A stretch of 64,000 nucleotides of DNA from Agrypnia vestita. Its lineage: Eukaryota; Arthropoda; Insecta; Trichoptera; Phryganeidae. A program made the translations under genes and the position numbers. Each line of letters begins with the position of its first letter. The stretch's first letter is position 1. The stretch is from the NCBI GenBank assembly GCA_016648135.1, contig JADDOH010005164.1, positions 147,821 to 211,820 on the forward strand. Direction: 5' to 3'. Positions 33,525 through 45,532 of the stretch are shown in pieces. The notes below the pieces were generated by a model that did not search any database, was not told the origin of the DNA, and saw nothing but the letters and a program-made list of their open reading frames with translations.

Positions 33525-33680
33525 TCTTCAAAAAGAGCAAAATAATTTTTTTGGTGACATTATTAACATAATTAATAAAAATAAACTTAGTTTTCGCCAC
33601 TTTTGTATTGAAAAATATCAACATATTTCAGAGCCCATGTCCCCTTTGTCAGTATACAATTGTATCAGTGGGTAAAAGCC
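33525..33680. repeat. Repeat D, copy 2
   Basis: Same order as copy 1: TTTGGTGACATTATTAACAT, TTTTCGCCAC, then on minus CTGACAAAGGGGACATGGGC and TCTGAAATATG. The core is mutated (CTGACAA; GAAAT). Confidence 0.65.
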
Positions 33681-34242
33681 CGATTTAATTCATGAAAAAG
33701 TACAATAATTCTTATACATTTTCTAAGTGTATTTTTTCTCTATATTTATAATCCGACATCTTTTGACTACACCAAATTTTTTATCGTTACTTTAAGGATA
33801 CTGCGTAAAATACAGGCATCTCTACCTCTTTCCCTTGCCCGTCTTACCATCTCCCCACAATATAAATACCGGACATGAACCGCCATAGGTCGACCATAAT
33901 CATAAGACTATTCCCTAGCTTTGTCCGGGAAGAAGAAATGGAAGGAAAGTTACCTGACAAGCCCATATTACAAGCTTCAATATGATATTCTAAATAAATA
34001 TATATTTTTTAGTTTAAAAAAGGTTACTTACTTACTAGAAAAACTTATTGTGTTCATTTTTTGCATCGTAACACATATTTTTTGCGCGCATTCTTTTGAA
34101 TGCGCCATAGTATTATATATTCTGTATTTATTTTTAGTATAATTATATATTGATTATTTATAGTATATAAATATGATTGTAGGTATTTTAATAAAATTTA
34201 CGGTACTTTAAGTACAAACATAATAATTATTTATCAAGAAAA

Positions 34243-34620
34243 ATTATTCTCTCAGAGAGTCTCTCAGAGTCAAAGCTATTTATTTAGGAGTCTCACAGAG
34301 TCAAAGCTATTTATTTAGGAAACGTGAATATAAGTTTTTATAGGGTAGCGCAGGCCTTATGACTTGCATGAGATGGCTTAAGTGATCACTTAACATAACG
34401 GAATTCACCGATTCCACCGTAAGAACATCCGTACAAATTTTAAAAAGTTGCATAATGTTCTAAATTTTTTTTTTCAAATATTTCAAGGTACTTTTCTAGA
34501 GTCATTAATATAGTATACCTACATAGATTTCGCAATTGGTAATGATATCTCTATATTTAATATATTTAAATAGCTTCGTAGTTTCCCAAGGAAATAGCTT
34601 CGTCTCTCTGAGACTCATAA
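34243..34620. repeat. Repeat E, inverted copy with internal duplication
   Basis: Left GAGTCTCTCAGAGTCAAAGC and right CTTCGTCTCTCTGAGACTC are inverted versions of the repeat E end. A 31-base unit is duplicated in tandem at 34259-34289 and 34290-34320 with one mismatch. Confidence 0.6.
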
Positions 34621-35100
34621 CATTTATTGTAAGTAACAATTATTATTTGCCTAGCTTTTTATACTTTGGCAGAAATATTTTTGGATATATGTTTTCTGCA
34701 CTGTTAATAGTAATTTTTGGGTAAAGTAATAATTGCCACATTAAAACAGCAAATACAAGTGAAACGAGAAATGCCATTTCATCCAAGCACAGAGGATTTT
34801 GCCACGTTGGGTAGACTAGTAAAGTAATTCTATTCCGACCCATAAACAGACAAACTTATCCTATTCAAGTCCCAACTTTCACACATTTGAGGCTGCATGT
34901 TACTGGATTTTGTTCTGCGGCAGGAACTAGTAGGCCACAAATTTCCTAAATATTTTCTTATAAAAGAATGATAGCTTTATAGTAATGATACAAGAATACA
35001 ATATAATAATATTAATGATACAAATATTTTTCAAATACGGTTATAAACAGTATTATTTTGGGCGACTCTAGAAGGAACCAGAATATATATATTTTTTTTT
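34621..35100. other. No gene seen
   Basis: AT-rich; no motif. Confidence 0.5.
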
Positions 35101-35275
35101 AAATAGAGATGCGAACACGGAATACGTGTCATATCAATATTCTTACTATTTTCAAAATAAGCTAAACGCTTGTGCTATGAAAATAGGACTAACTTGCTGG
35201 TCTGGAGTGAGATTCGAACCCGTGATCTTTGGATCACGAGGCGAGAGTCCTAACCACAAGACCAACAAGCTACTC
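35101..35275 (-). repeat. tRNA-derived SINE (type 2), full-length copy
   Basis: Minus from 35275: GAGTAGCTTGTTGGTCTTGT with GGTTAGGACTCTCGCCTCG, then box B GGGTTCGAATCTC, CCAGACCAGCAAGTTAGTCC and a tail through CATAGCACAAGCGTTTAGC to GCATCTCTATTT. A second full copy lies at 61340-61163. Both point the same way. It lacks a pairing anticodon stem and acceptor, so it is not a tRNA gene. Confidence 0.8.
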
Positions 35276-35317
35276 TTGCATATTGCATCATCAGATTATA
35301 AAGCTTCATAATAGTAT

Positions 35318-35848
35318 TGTCACGGGTCATGGCTGCGGGAGGCAAATGAAGACACTAGAAATCAATTAGCGATTTATTAATGAATTATTTAATGTACAAA
35401 GTCTCTTAACACGAATTAAACTTAGCGCTATTCTTTAAATCACACTGTTTCATAATATGTCACACAACACTTTGTTTATCACTTGTAGGACATTAAATTC
35501 TCGCATGTAGCATTCGCATTTATTTAGGTATATATTCGCCCGATTATTTCGCTCGATATCTGTCGTTTCACAATTCACGGCTGGGCACACCTGGCTGTTC
35601 TCCGCGACGTATTTCACATTGAACGATTCGTAAAAATATGACTTCACGCCGTGTCGTATTTATATCCAAACGCTGGTAAATTCTAACTTTCGTGAAAATT
35701 CTATTCCTTTCTAGTGTCCATTGCTTCTACTCTATTCCTTTCATTTGTACACGTTTCCCGAAGGTAATAGATAATTGTAGACCATTATAGGTCCTGCAAT
35801 AGTTTTGTGACACATTACAAGGGATTCGGACTATTCCATTCCGTGACA
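35318..35848 (-). mobile_element. Solo LTR
   Basis: The 531-bp segment starts TGTCACGG and ends CCGTGACA, an 8-bp perfect terminal inverted repeat with the TG...CA ends of LTRs. On the minus strand a TATA box (GGATATAAATA, 35667-35657) lies about 185 bases from the 5' end, and AATAAA (35378-35373) lies about 55 bases from the 3' end, which is LTR architecture. TGTCACGG ends occur in insect Ty3/Gypsy elements. No internal region remains. The flanking bases (AGTAT / ATATT) do not form an exact target duplication. Confidence 0.65.
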
Positions 35849-35975
35849 ATATTAATTTATTTCAATTATCGTTTCTAACTGAAAGATCAGAAAAGGCGTA
35901 CAATATTTTAGTCGTGAATTATATTATTCGACTGAAGTAAACAGGATGGTGAGGTAAACAAGAAGTGAAAACAGA

Positions 35976-36097
35976 ATGGGTGTAGACTGGTTGGCTCACG
36001 CGGAAGCAGCGCAAGACAGGGGAATATGGAAGCACCTTGTCGAGTCTCTGGGCCCCCGACCTTACAAGAACAAGGGGATGAAGATGATGATGACTAA
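35976..36097 (+). pseudogene. LINE 3' end remnant with GAT tail
   Basis: The frame from 35976 reads MGVDWLAHAEAAQDRGIWKH, then LVESLGPRPYKN, and ends in (GATGAT) repeats at 36078-36093. 'DW...A.DR..W...V' followed by a simple GAT tail is a common LINE 3' end. Only about 40 codons remain. Confidence 0.55.
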
Positions 36098-36345
36098 AGT
36101 AAACAAGCTAATTTGGTTTTTCTTACTAACTTATCTTTAACACACGTAGATAGGAAGAGAGGATGGAGCGCCATAATCTCGTGTCCTGATACACAAAACT
36201 TGCTTCATTCACGACACACATCTTCGCTCGGAAGCTTGTCGATGAGAATTGAAAGAATCCTCCAGTCAGGTTCTAAGCATGACACAATTGTGTATTCATT
36301 GAAATGGTTGAATATAATTTCTGAAACAAAAAATAATAATTTTTC

Positions 36346-36625
36346 CAATTGATTCAGCAATAATGTAGATTGATAGTTAAAAAAATATTGATTGTATTAT
36401 GTGTATTATTTATTTAAAAATAAATTTTCAAATAATTTAGAAAAACAAAAAACAAAAGACATTATTCATTTTGATATTTTTACATATATTTATATCACCC
36501 TGACGATAGAAAGGTATTTCCGAAACAAGTAGGTGTAATTAATCAAATGATATAAGTAGATTGATACAAATAATACAATCAATATTTTTAAATAATGTCA
36601 ATCTACAATGTTGCTGAATCAATTG
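36346..36625. repeat. Foldback repeat I with hairpin-GAAA module
   Basis: It begins CAATTGATTCAGCAA and ends TTGCTGAATCAATTG, a perfect 15-base terminal inverted repeat; arms extend about 65 bases with mismatches. Between them 36500-36525 reads CTGACGA, then TA, GAAA-GGTA-TTTC, C and GAAAC. A solo arm is at 14936-15035. Confidence 0.75.
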
Positions 36626-39065
36626 AAAAAAAAGAAAAATTATTGTTAACAGGAATATTGAGGGAAGAGAAGAGTTGGTAAATGTAGTGTTACTAAACAA
36701 ATTAATACTTATACCACTTAATTACTATTAATAAATTTATTTTTATTTATAAACTTTCAAACTGAAAATTTTTATTGATACCTATCAATGAAAATAATGT
36801 TATTTATTATTATGATAGTTTATAGTTCTAGAAAATACTTAAAAGTTCATATCATTACCATTTTTTAAAGTGCCTAAATTTTCAATGTTCCATATATACA
36901 TGTACAATTCGAGGTACTTTATACATCTCCTCTCCCCTTCCAATCCCTTTATCTTCAACTACAATTTGTTAAGATTTAGCTTCTTGGCCGGCACACTGGT
37001 TACGCAAATTTCCTAAGGATAGCAGAATACAAATTTAGACCATTTGACAATTATGTTAATGTTTGTGATGATTTATAGAGCGTCGTTTTTTTGTAAAAGA
37101 AGCTTTAAGGGCGCTTTACAGATACGACACATAACATTGATCTAGACATAATAATACTACGTACCTTTATGTTTTATTATAACTACATAACTACCACTCG
37201 TAATATTAAGGGTGGATAGATAATATTATTAAATGCCGAAATTAAATGACTAAGCTCGTAAAATAAATCTTTTTATTCTCGCTTCAACATTTCTCCATCT
37301 CCATTTTTAATTCGCACGAACCGTAATACAACATTTTAAACTAAAAGAACCGCTTCGCTCTTGTTTCGCTACTGCGGTAAGAACCCTTCCAAAATCTTCG
37401 CTTTCGAATCATGTTAGTTCGTTATTTCAACGACTGGGCACACCGGCCCGCCATTCTGCGCATTCGCCACTTATCTATGGCATGCGCCTACGCTTGTTTT
37501 CGACTGTTAAATGTCAACGAACAGCTTGCTACAATATAGTATGTCTTAAGTAAGTTTTTAGAAATGCAGTTAATCTAGCAGCTAGAAAACAATAAAAATG
37601 CACTACTAGCCTTTTCCAGAAAATCTTGGAGTAAGCCAAGAGATAGTTATTGCAGTAAAAATATCTAGAATTTAGATGATTTATTTACTCCGCTATCATC
37701 AAATATCAATTCAAGCTGCAAAAATGTTATGTCCAGCAATCCAAATAATCATAATTTTAGTTCAATTATTCAAAAACGCTTTTAGTACGTACTTTTAATT
37801 TTGTAGTCTTGAGTTGTAGTAATAAATCATTTTGAATATTATAGTAATTGAAATAAATAGAAAACCAAAATTATTAGTTAATTGAAAATAATTTTATATT
37901 TAAAAATTGTACCTATTCAAAATTATTCCCAATTCTGGTATTTATTGAAGGAGTAAAAAATCTTACATATCCTATCGTATGTAATTCATGATGAAGATTA
38001 CATTCAATGAAATTTACGATAAAAATCACATTCAATAAAAAGTACATTCAATCTATTGAAATTGTTTTCTTTCTTCTCTATTGAATCAATTATCTATTGA
38101 ATCAATCTCTATTGAATAAAATCTATTGAAAATGTGAAAAAAACATAAGTAACTAATTGTCATTAGATTTGAACGAAGTTTTTGCAAGGATCAAAATTGG
38201 AACATAATTTGAAAAAACAATTTTAGTGGATGTAATTTATTTTCCTTAGCCACTTTTCATATTATTTATTATACAAATTACTCATAAAACTATTTCAGAA
38301 TCAGAATCAGTTTGCTAATGTATGATTTTTAATTTTAATTAAATATAACCACACTCATAAAACACTGTTTAATATGCAATATAGCAACACATGATATAAT
38401 ACGAACCCTATGATATTGTTGTACCTAATACAATGGTAAAGGTTATCAAACCCTGAATAATTAATATCTACATTTATTACAAGCAAGCGACTACTTCAAT
38501 TTCAATGTAAAACATTATTTGAACGCATTTAAAATCATTCTGTATCCAATTTAACCGCATTATTTTTCATTCCTAAATTTTAATCCAAAAAAACTGGAAA
38601 TCGGTGAAAGCTTTTAACCATATACCTACCTAGTATTGGAGCATGTAGTTCAAAGAACCTGCATTTAAACATGAAATATATTTAAACGTAGATATATATT
38701 TAGTCACACAAAGCGGATGGGTTTTTTGTTTCATTTTTGGATGTCTCACATCAAAAAAGGTCGGCCCCACATTGTTTGAGCTCGGCGTATTGAAACGGAT
38801 TGACATTACTTTTCCTTTGTTGTTTCCCAAGAAGACAGAAAAGGTTACCTTAAAGAAAAACAAAAATAAGAAAAACGGTTCATTTTTCTTTGCAAACATT
38901 ACACCAGAAATGTATTTCCGGTACTCGACAGGTTATAAATATCAAAATCATGTTATTAATATATCTGAGTACGCAATAAATATCTCTTGATTTATATTTT
39001 TCTATTTACGAACATCAAATACTTAATTTTTTAATATTTGATATTGTTTTTTCATCGATTTATTA
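36626..39065. other. No gene seen; short ATTGAAT-rich array
   Basis: 38030-38130 repeats (A)TCTATTGAAT(C/A) about six times with irregular spacing. A less AT-rich patch at 37300-37500 has no motif. The overlapping frames at 38630-38990 have no recognised domain. Confidence 0.45.
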
Positions 39066-39836
39066 TCACACCGCATCCCCGAAGCGATAGGCAAAGTGGA
39101 TAGAGCACCACACTCTTCTATCCGGGCACACCACTTTTACTTTGACAACATTCATACATCTTCTCAAGCAAGCATCGATTGTTGAAACTTTTAACAGGAC
39201 AAATATTTGGTTTATCTGTTCGCCTCTTATATTTTGTTTACTATCTTCTGCTCACTCATATGTTTTACTTTACTCTAAACCATCTCAGTGTTCCTTTCTT
39301 TACTTTTTCTTTACAGCATCACATTCACTTCTGATATGTTCATTCCTCACTATTGAACACAGATTTTCCACTCATGCGCCTAAGCGAACCCATTTCCAAT
39401 GCATTCAGTCTGCCTTCATTCTTCACCTTTCACACATTCAACCTTCGTTACAACCTCACTCCAGCGTCATTAATTATATTTAAAAGCATTTGAAGGTCAT
39501 CAACATAACAGTGGCATTGGCTTATCTGATGTTATTGACGCAAGCACCATTAACGTTTGTCATGTGGTGCTTCTTTAAAGACAAGATCGGAGTATAGATT
39601 GAACAGCATGGGTGACAGGTGTTGGACTCCACGTTGAATTGGATTGCCTTGCATGTGCTGTTTTCCAGTTTAATAACGGCTTGATAATTCCAGTACAGGT
39701 TCTTAATAATATTTCCATAATTTGTCATCTATGCCATGCTATCGGAACATTCTTATGACATCCGTATGTTTTACTATGTCGAATGCCTTCTCGTAATCAA
39801 TAAAACAGGAAAAATTGTTCTTTCTCCGATCTCGCA
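39066..39836 (-). pseudogene. LINE reverse transcriptase, internally deleted (lineage a)
   Basis: This is the only reverse-transcriptase core in the window. Minus order: FSCFIDYEKAFDIVKHTDVI (39810-39750; F.DY.KAFD is RT motif A), IIKNLYWNYQAVIKLENST, then in another frame QRGV..LSPMLFNLYSDLVF (motif B region, near 39650-39590), NNIR and a ruined YADD (stop plus ANA, near 39515), then DDLQMLLNIINDAG. Sequence then jumps to GRLNALEMGSLRRMSGKS and ends CPDRRVWCSIHFAYRFGDAV, stop at 39066. The last part matches 50600-51293, so about 100 codons after motif C are missing. Several frameshifts and the loss of the catalytic aspartates make it dead. Confidence 0.8.
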
Positions 39837-39854
39837 TTATATAACTATAAATTT

Positions 39855-40105
39855 TCATCTTCTTCTTCTTCAGCCTTCTTCTCTCCACTGCTGAATATAG
39901 ATCTCTTCCATATCCTTCCATCCTTTATTGTTATTTGCTAATTTTAGCCATTTCTTTCACTCCACAGCGGCTATATCGAGGCCATCTCTTTTGAGGTCTT
40001 CCGATACCTATTCTCCTAAGGTCTCCACTTTAGAACTCTGGGAAGCCAACTTGTAGTATCCTGCCTTGCAAAGTGCCTTGCTTATTGCCATTTTAGCTTC
40101 GCTAC
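39855..40105 (-). pseudogene. LINE 3' end with GAA tail (lineage c), minus strand
   Basis: The end reads NNNKGWKDMEEIYIQQWREEG, then a stop and (GAAGAAGAA) at 39872-39858, close to the plus-strand copy at 62364-62475 (EWKKMEEAYIQQWREKG). Upstream about 150 bases give LINE-like GYYKLASQ fragments with stops. It abuts the lineage-a fragment and may have inserted next to or into it. Confidence 0.65.
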
Positions 40106-40948
40106 ACGATCCATGATATCTATACATATACGCTATAATACACAATATAATCAACTAGTTAAATTAACTATTATTTCCAAGAGACACGATTCCTTTCATT
40201 TATTTATTATTATCATTTAACCTTTCTATATTTATTTATCATTAAACCTTTCTAAGGGATATATTATTTTAAGCGCTTTAAATAAAATTTGAAAGCCTTC
40301 CTCGAAGATGGTTAATTTATACAAAATATAAAATATTGGGATGGTAAATACCCGTTTTATTTGTATAATTTTAACATTCATAGCATTAATTATGCTTAAT
40401 TAATTGTGTAATTTATTTAAACAAATAACAAAGTTTATATAAACTAATCAGCATGGTGTACACAATGTTTAATATTTTTTTGAAATAATAGTCATAATAA
40501 TTGTAAATAAACAATATAATAAACAAATAAAATAAATACATAAAAATATTTTTTGAATGAATAGTTTCAATAACTTTTACGACAACAGTATCGGTATAAA
40601 ACAATTGTATGAGGGGTATAAAAATGAAGGTACTTACCAGCGAGGTATTTTTGAGATAAAAAAACTGTCACTACTCAAGGGAATTCTCTGAAACCTATAA
40701 AACCTACGTCTATATTTCTACATAAAGTAAATATTTCACATGAAACTTGATGTGTAATATTTACTGTCGGTTACTGTACATCCTGTTTTACTTTTGGCAT
40801 ATAAAATTCAATGCACTTCCGGTTCCATCCATCCAAACTTTAAATTAGTTATTGTTTTTATTCAAATTATGTTATTCTGGTCAATTTTTCCAATAATTTT
40901 GTGTAATCAAGAACTTAATAAATTTATTTTTTTAGAAAAGGAATAAGA
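40106..40948. other. No gene seen
   Basis: AT-rich; nothing recognised. Confidence 0.5.
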
Positions 40949-41566
40949 TAGGAATGTTCAGGTTAGGCCAATTTTGTTAATTTTTTTGTTCCTAGCGTAA
41001 TAAAGGGTGCTGATTACATAAATGACAAGCTTTAAAGCAGTTATATATTTTTGACACTAGAAAACACAGAAATTGAATGTTTGGTGTTTGAATAATCATT
41101 CACCATAGATTAGAAAAAAATAATATATACGCAAAACATAGAAAATAGATTATTTAGGTAGAAGCGTTCGTGTCTAACCTAAAAAAAATATTCATTAAAG
41201 AAAATATAATACGTTGTGTTATGGTTTGGTGGCAAGACTGTCGTGGGGGCGTTCCACGGGTTTGCGCTCCCGTATTGTGTGAAAATTTTATTGAAAATAA
41301 AAATAAATCGTATGAAACAGAATCCAACATAAAAAGAAATAAATATTAAAAGAAAATATACTTATCATTCATTGCGATCTATGCGAAACAGAATAATACT
41401 TTATGGTAAACATGATTTGTTTTTTACTATGAATATCATTTTTTAACTTAAAATAACTGCTTTTAAACTTGCTAGCGCCAAAATTTGACATCATTTATGT
41501 AATCAGGACCCTTTATGACGCCAGGGGAAAAAAATGAACGAAATCGGTGCTACTTGAACATTCCTA
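40949..41566. mobile_element. DNA transposon remnant with long terminal inverted repeats
   Basis: It starts TAGGAATGTTCA and ends TGAACATTCCTA. The inverted repeats extend about 100 bases at around 80 percent identity and share ATAAAGGGT(G/C)CTGATTAC and ATAAATGA. It is 618 bp. No transposase frame is present. A G/C-rich block lies inside at 41230-41275. The superfamily is not clear because no certain target duplication is visible. Confidence 0.7.
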
Positions 41567-42854
41567 ACTATAGCTTTAGAAAATTCAGCGCTGACATTTG
41601 CATTTTCAATACAAGTTAATGTACATGCCCCGCTCCTTCAAAATCTATTTAAATATATAATTTTCCAAGAAAAATGTCTGTAATTTTTCTCGTCCCTTCC
41701 CCGCCTGTACGAAATGTCGCGGCTCTTAATGAAAACATTTCTCCGCATTAAAAGTGAACTTATATCTTCATTAAAAGTCCAGCTTGAGAAAAATCGCCGC
41801 TTGGAAGAAAACACCGTAATAGTCAGCAAAGTGAAGTCTTACAAACACATAATTCAAATAAACTTTAGAAGAGCTGCGGCATAAATCAACAGAGTAACGT
41901 GAGCTCACAGCAATCTGGATTGTGATCGAACAATTTAATCTATATTATGATAGCGCTAAAAATGCATCGAGTAGTATTTGCATTTCCAGGTTAAAAAAAT
42001 AAATTAATTTAAAAATAATTAGGTATTATAATAAAATAATGTAGAAATATTATATTAACATTAAGTGACATTCGAGGAACTTCAAGAATTAGAAGAATTT
42101 TATGTATTTCTTCTCATGGTAGGTATGTTACCCTTGAATTTGATGTGTAGTACATTGTCTATGATATAATTTGACGTAATATAGGTCAATTGTCATATTG
42201 TTTACCTTACTTTTATTTTATATTTTCCAGAGCACTAATAATTTAAGGACACGACTTATAGAAAAAATATTTTATTTAAGAAACTTGTCCTTAAATCAAT
42301 TACAAATGGTTATTGCGTGCGTTTATTACATATCTCAGCAACGGTCAAAAAATGCCAAATTAGTATAGCGACTTTGTGTACTTTCCATTATTGTTTACAA
42401 TCAAATTATATTTGCTAGACCTTTTAAATTTAATGCAAGAATTTTTCAAAAATTTTAATTATGATTGATTTGTTTTAAAAAATTTTAAATAAAATTGATC
42501 AGGATTAGAAGAAAAAGCGCCACTTTGAATATGACTAGATATAGATAGCATACAAAAATATGTTTGTGAATATAATTATCTGGCAAAGAGTGTTATTTTA
42601 ACAACTTAATATTTATTTAAATATTTAATATTTAAAATTAATTTTAATATTTAAAATATTAACTTTTTGGTCAGACATTTTATCAAAATGTAATTTACCT
42701 ATTTTAGTATGGAACCACTAAAAAATTGATAAATGATAAACTTACTTGAAATATCAATAAACTTGAAAACATGGTTGTGTGTTTTAGAAGTATTCGATCA
42801 AAATGGTAAATTTAAAACTGCTCATCGGTTAAAAAAACTTTTATCTAAATTATA
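41567..42854. other. No gene seen
   Basis: AT-rich; nothing recognised. TTAACTTTTTGGTCAGACAT at 42659-42678 is a loose relative of the foldback terminal motif. Confidence 0.45.
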
Positions 42855-43045
42855 AAGCCGCCCTCAGACGCCAATGTCTGCGCAGCGGCTATCGTGGACT
42901 GTGAAGCCACCATTTACGTTAGCATGGCCTAGCAGCACCGCGCAATAAGCGATAGCCAGTTGAAGACAGCAATGAACGCATAGCGGCCATTAATAGCCGC
43001 GCAGCGGCCAGTCAGCCGCGCAACGGAAATCGCAGCAAGCAAGCT
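42855..43045. repeat. GC-rich repeat patch, possible hAT-type MITE
   Basis: A sharp GC-rich island. GCGCAGCGGC occurs at about 42890 and 43002, and GCGGCCA or GCGGCTA variants occur several more times; GCCGCCCTCAGACGCC is at the left edge. The repeated palindromic CCGCTGCGC words resemble GC-rich MITEs with 'GCCGTCTCAGACGG'-like ends. Ends and target duplication are not clear. Confidence 0.4.
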
Positions 43046-44561
43046 TAATTGTTAGATTTTATTATTATGCTTCATTCAAAATACCGTTTTATAAGTAGAG
43101 ATCGGAATAAATAATTGTAAAACAGCTTCCTTTTACCCCGATAAATAGCAACTCTTAAAAGATTGTGCTAAAAAATACCTTCGGGGACGGTGGTGTAACA
43201 CAGCGTTACCTGATTAAAAATCGGCATAGTTTTTAATATGTGATGAAATATACATATATACGACACAAATAAGACTTTTTAAAGGTCCCTTTATATTATT
43301 ATGTAAGGTAAACATACATATTTGCATTATTTTAATAAATTATTATAAAAACATGGCACAATTTGCGTGCGCTTCCGCTGACGTATCATTAGCAACTAAA
43401 TTTATCGGCGTGGTCGCCAGCTCGCGTCAGTCACCTGCACACTGTCTTTGTCTAACACGTGTTACCCGACTCTACCGTACTCTTTCTATATTGTTTTCGC
43501 TTTCGCCGAAACCCAAGCAATCGCCATCTCTGTCTTACATGAAATTTGTGGTATTGTTGTGCTCTTTCTTGATCGATTTAACTGCGATGTGCAATATTCT
43601 TCTCTCTTTTACACACTGGCCCAAAATACGAGAGTAATAAATAAATATTTTTTAATTAAAAAATCCGTACATTCCTAACAGTTTAATTTAGTCATTTTGG
43701 TGTGAAAATGTCTATTCGATGATTACAAAAAATGTGACCTTTTAGTTTTCGTAAATAAGGTAGATATTTCATATTTTCTATGACAGGTAGACCTACGTTA
43801 CATAACCGACACACAGGAGTTAAAACGATTTCACCTCGTACTCTATACTCCCGGGATAACGGTCAGTTTATTATGAGAGTCTAGTATGAACGATAGTAAA
43901 TCATCGCTTCATATCTTTCAGTTACAAATCAAACGTGAAGTGTCGAAGCAGTATTGAAGTGAAACTTGATTGATCTCCAATAAGACGGGAATGCCGGGAC
44001 ATCACTAGAGCCTCACTGCTCGCCCCTTTAAACACGGAAGACAGTTGGGTCAATATAAAGATTATTATTACTCGAATAAAGAACAAGAAAAATATTTATT
44101 TATTTGTCATTATTATTTAATCAAAAATTATATTTTAAGCTTATAAATAATTGTGATAACTAAAGTGGTTTATAGGTAGAAAGAATTATGATTTTATTAA
44201 AAAAAAGTTATTTTTATTATGTGATACGGTTATGTTAAACTTTTTATTTAATGGCTGTTTTATCACATTATCCGAAGCGGTTCTTTCTTCGCAAATTTTA
44301 TTCAAATAACGTAATGTACCCGCTTGTTGCGTTGTAAGGCATTCTTTCCTTTGTCTACCAGTGAGTTATAACGGCATATTATAATATGAATTCATTTCCA
44401 TAATGTGTTTTTGATTAAAGTGTAAAGTAATAATTGCTCTTCAATTAAAATAAAACAATTTATTAAATACTAAAAAGTTCTTAAGATAATAAATATTTAG
44501 TAATGTAAATCTTAAAATAAAAACTTAAAAATTTAACTGTAAAAGTTATTTCAAATCTATG
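43046..44561. other. No gene seen
   Basis: The frames at 43353-43678 lie in a less AT-rich patch. They contain no recognised domain, and two frames are open over the same stretch, which argues against coding. Confidence 0.4.
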
Positions 44562-44743
44562 TACCTGGGTTCATTGGACCCGTAGGCAGACGCGTTATTC
44601 GTTTTGCCAACCGCGATGGTGGACATGGAAAATTTACCATACACAAAGGTAATATCATTATTATGGGTAATGTCATTTATCTTGCTGGAAGAAATAACGT
44701 GAACCCATTGTATGGTGAACTTTGGCCATTTGAATTTCTCTAA
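44562..44743 (+). other. Open 60-codon stretch, unidentified; may be antisense of an old tRNA-like repeat
   Basis: The plus frame reads VPGFIGPVGRRVIRFANRDG, then GHGKFTIHKGNIIIMGNVIY and LAGRNNVNPLYGELWPFEFL before a stop, with no start methionine at its left end. The minus strand carries ATCGCGGTTGGCAAAACGAA followed by CGCGTCTGCC, which looks like a decayed box-A region of another tRNA-derived repeat. I cannot choose between an exon-like relic and chance. Confidence 0.25.
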
Positions 44744-44951
44744 CGTGCATAGAGAAGTTTCATATCAAAATGTGTACCTTGATACATTTTTTTTTTTGAT
44801 TCATACGGGGTAGTTGTTGATCCTGACATTAAGATTTTATGTTTTCTACAAATATGTACTTTGGGAACTGGTAGGACTAGTCTGATAATAGTAAAGCTGC
44901 TGACCTGCTAAACTGAAGTGCTCTCATATTTTTACTCCCTTTATTTTAACT

Positions 44952-45100
44952 CGTAGCGTCTGCTTGCTTGCTTGTCTGTCGAAAAAACTTTGGATCGATT
45001 TTTAACCCTTTTTCCGTGATCTAATCGAGCTGAAATTTTGCAGAAAGACTTGTGGCGATGATAAAAATGATTTAAAAAATTTTTGTTCAGAAAAATTCGC
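44952..45100 (+). repeat. Dispersed repeat B, copy 2
   Basis: It matches bases 1-139. Here the left flank is visible (TTATTTTAACTCGTAGCGTC), but no terminal inverted repeat or target duplication can be seen. A GC-rich GTCGCCCGACTCGAGCCCAA follows at about 45110-45130. Confidence 0.6.
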
Positions 45101-45532
45101 TTTTGTAGCGTCGCCCGACTCGAGCCCAACGCGTAGGTTAAGCGCCAAACCTGTTTCCACTCGTAAATTAGTAAGGGAACTTGGTTTTTATGGGTAAGTT
45201 TTTTTAGGAATTAACTTATATTACTTTGCATAAGAAAATATTAAATACATGTTTATTTCTTGTTACAATTATGTCATATATATCTAGCCTCCATCTGTAA
45301 TGATTGCAACGGTATAATATATAAAAGTAATAAATAATTTATCATAGCGAACGTCCGTCGAACGGATAACGCACCAAAAGAAGAATACATTTGGAAATAA
45401 AAAATGAAATTTTATTAACATTGAAATTGCTAAAACTATTTTTGAGTATCGTGTGTGCTGATTCAACTTTTTCGTTCATTAGAAGCCCACACTTGAGACC
45501 CAACGGATATAAAAAGAAACAAGAAGTTACAA

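Noticed and set aside
39079..39127. tRNA-like box A (AAAGTGGATAGAGCACC)
   Set aside because: The minus strand reads as the C-terminal end of a lineage-a LINE (CPDRRVWCSI...), aligned with 51190-51290, which explains it better.
43353..43678. 94- and 76-codon genes with start codons
   Set aside because: Two overlapping frames are open, neither with a known domain.
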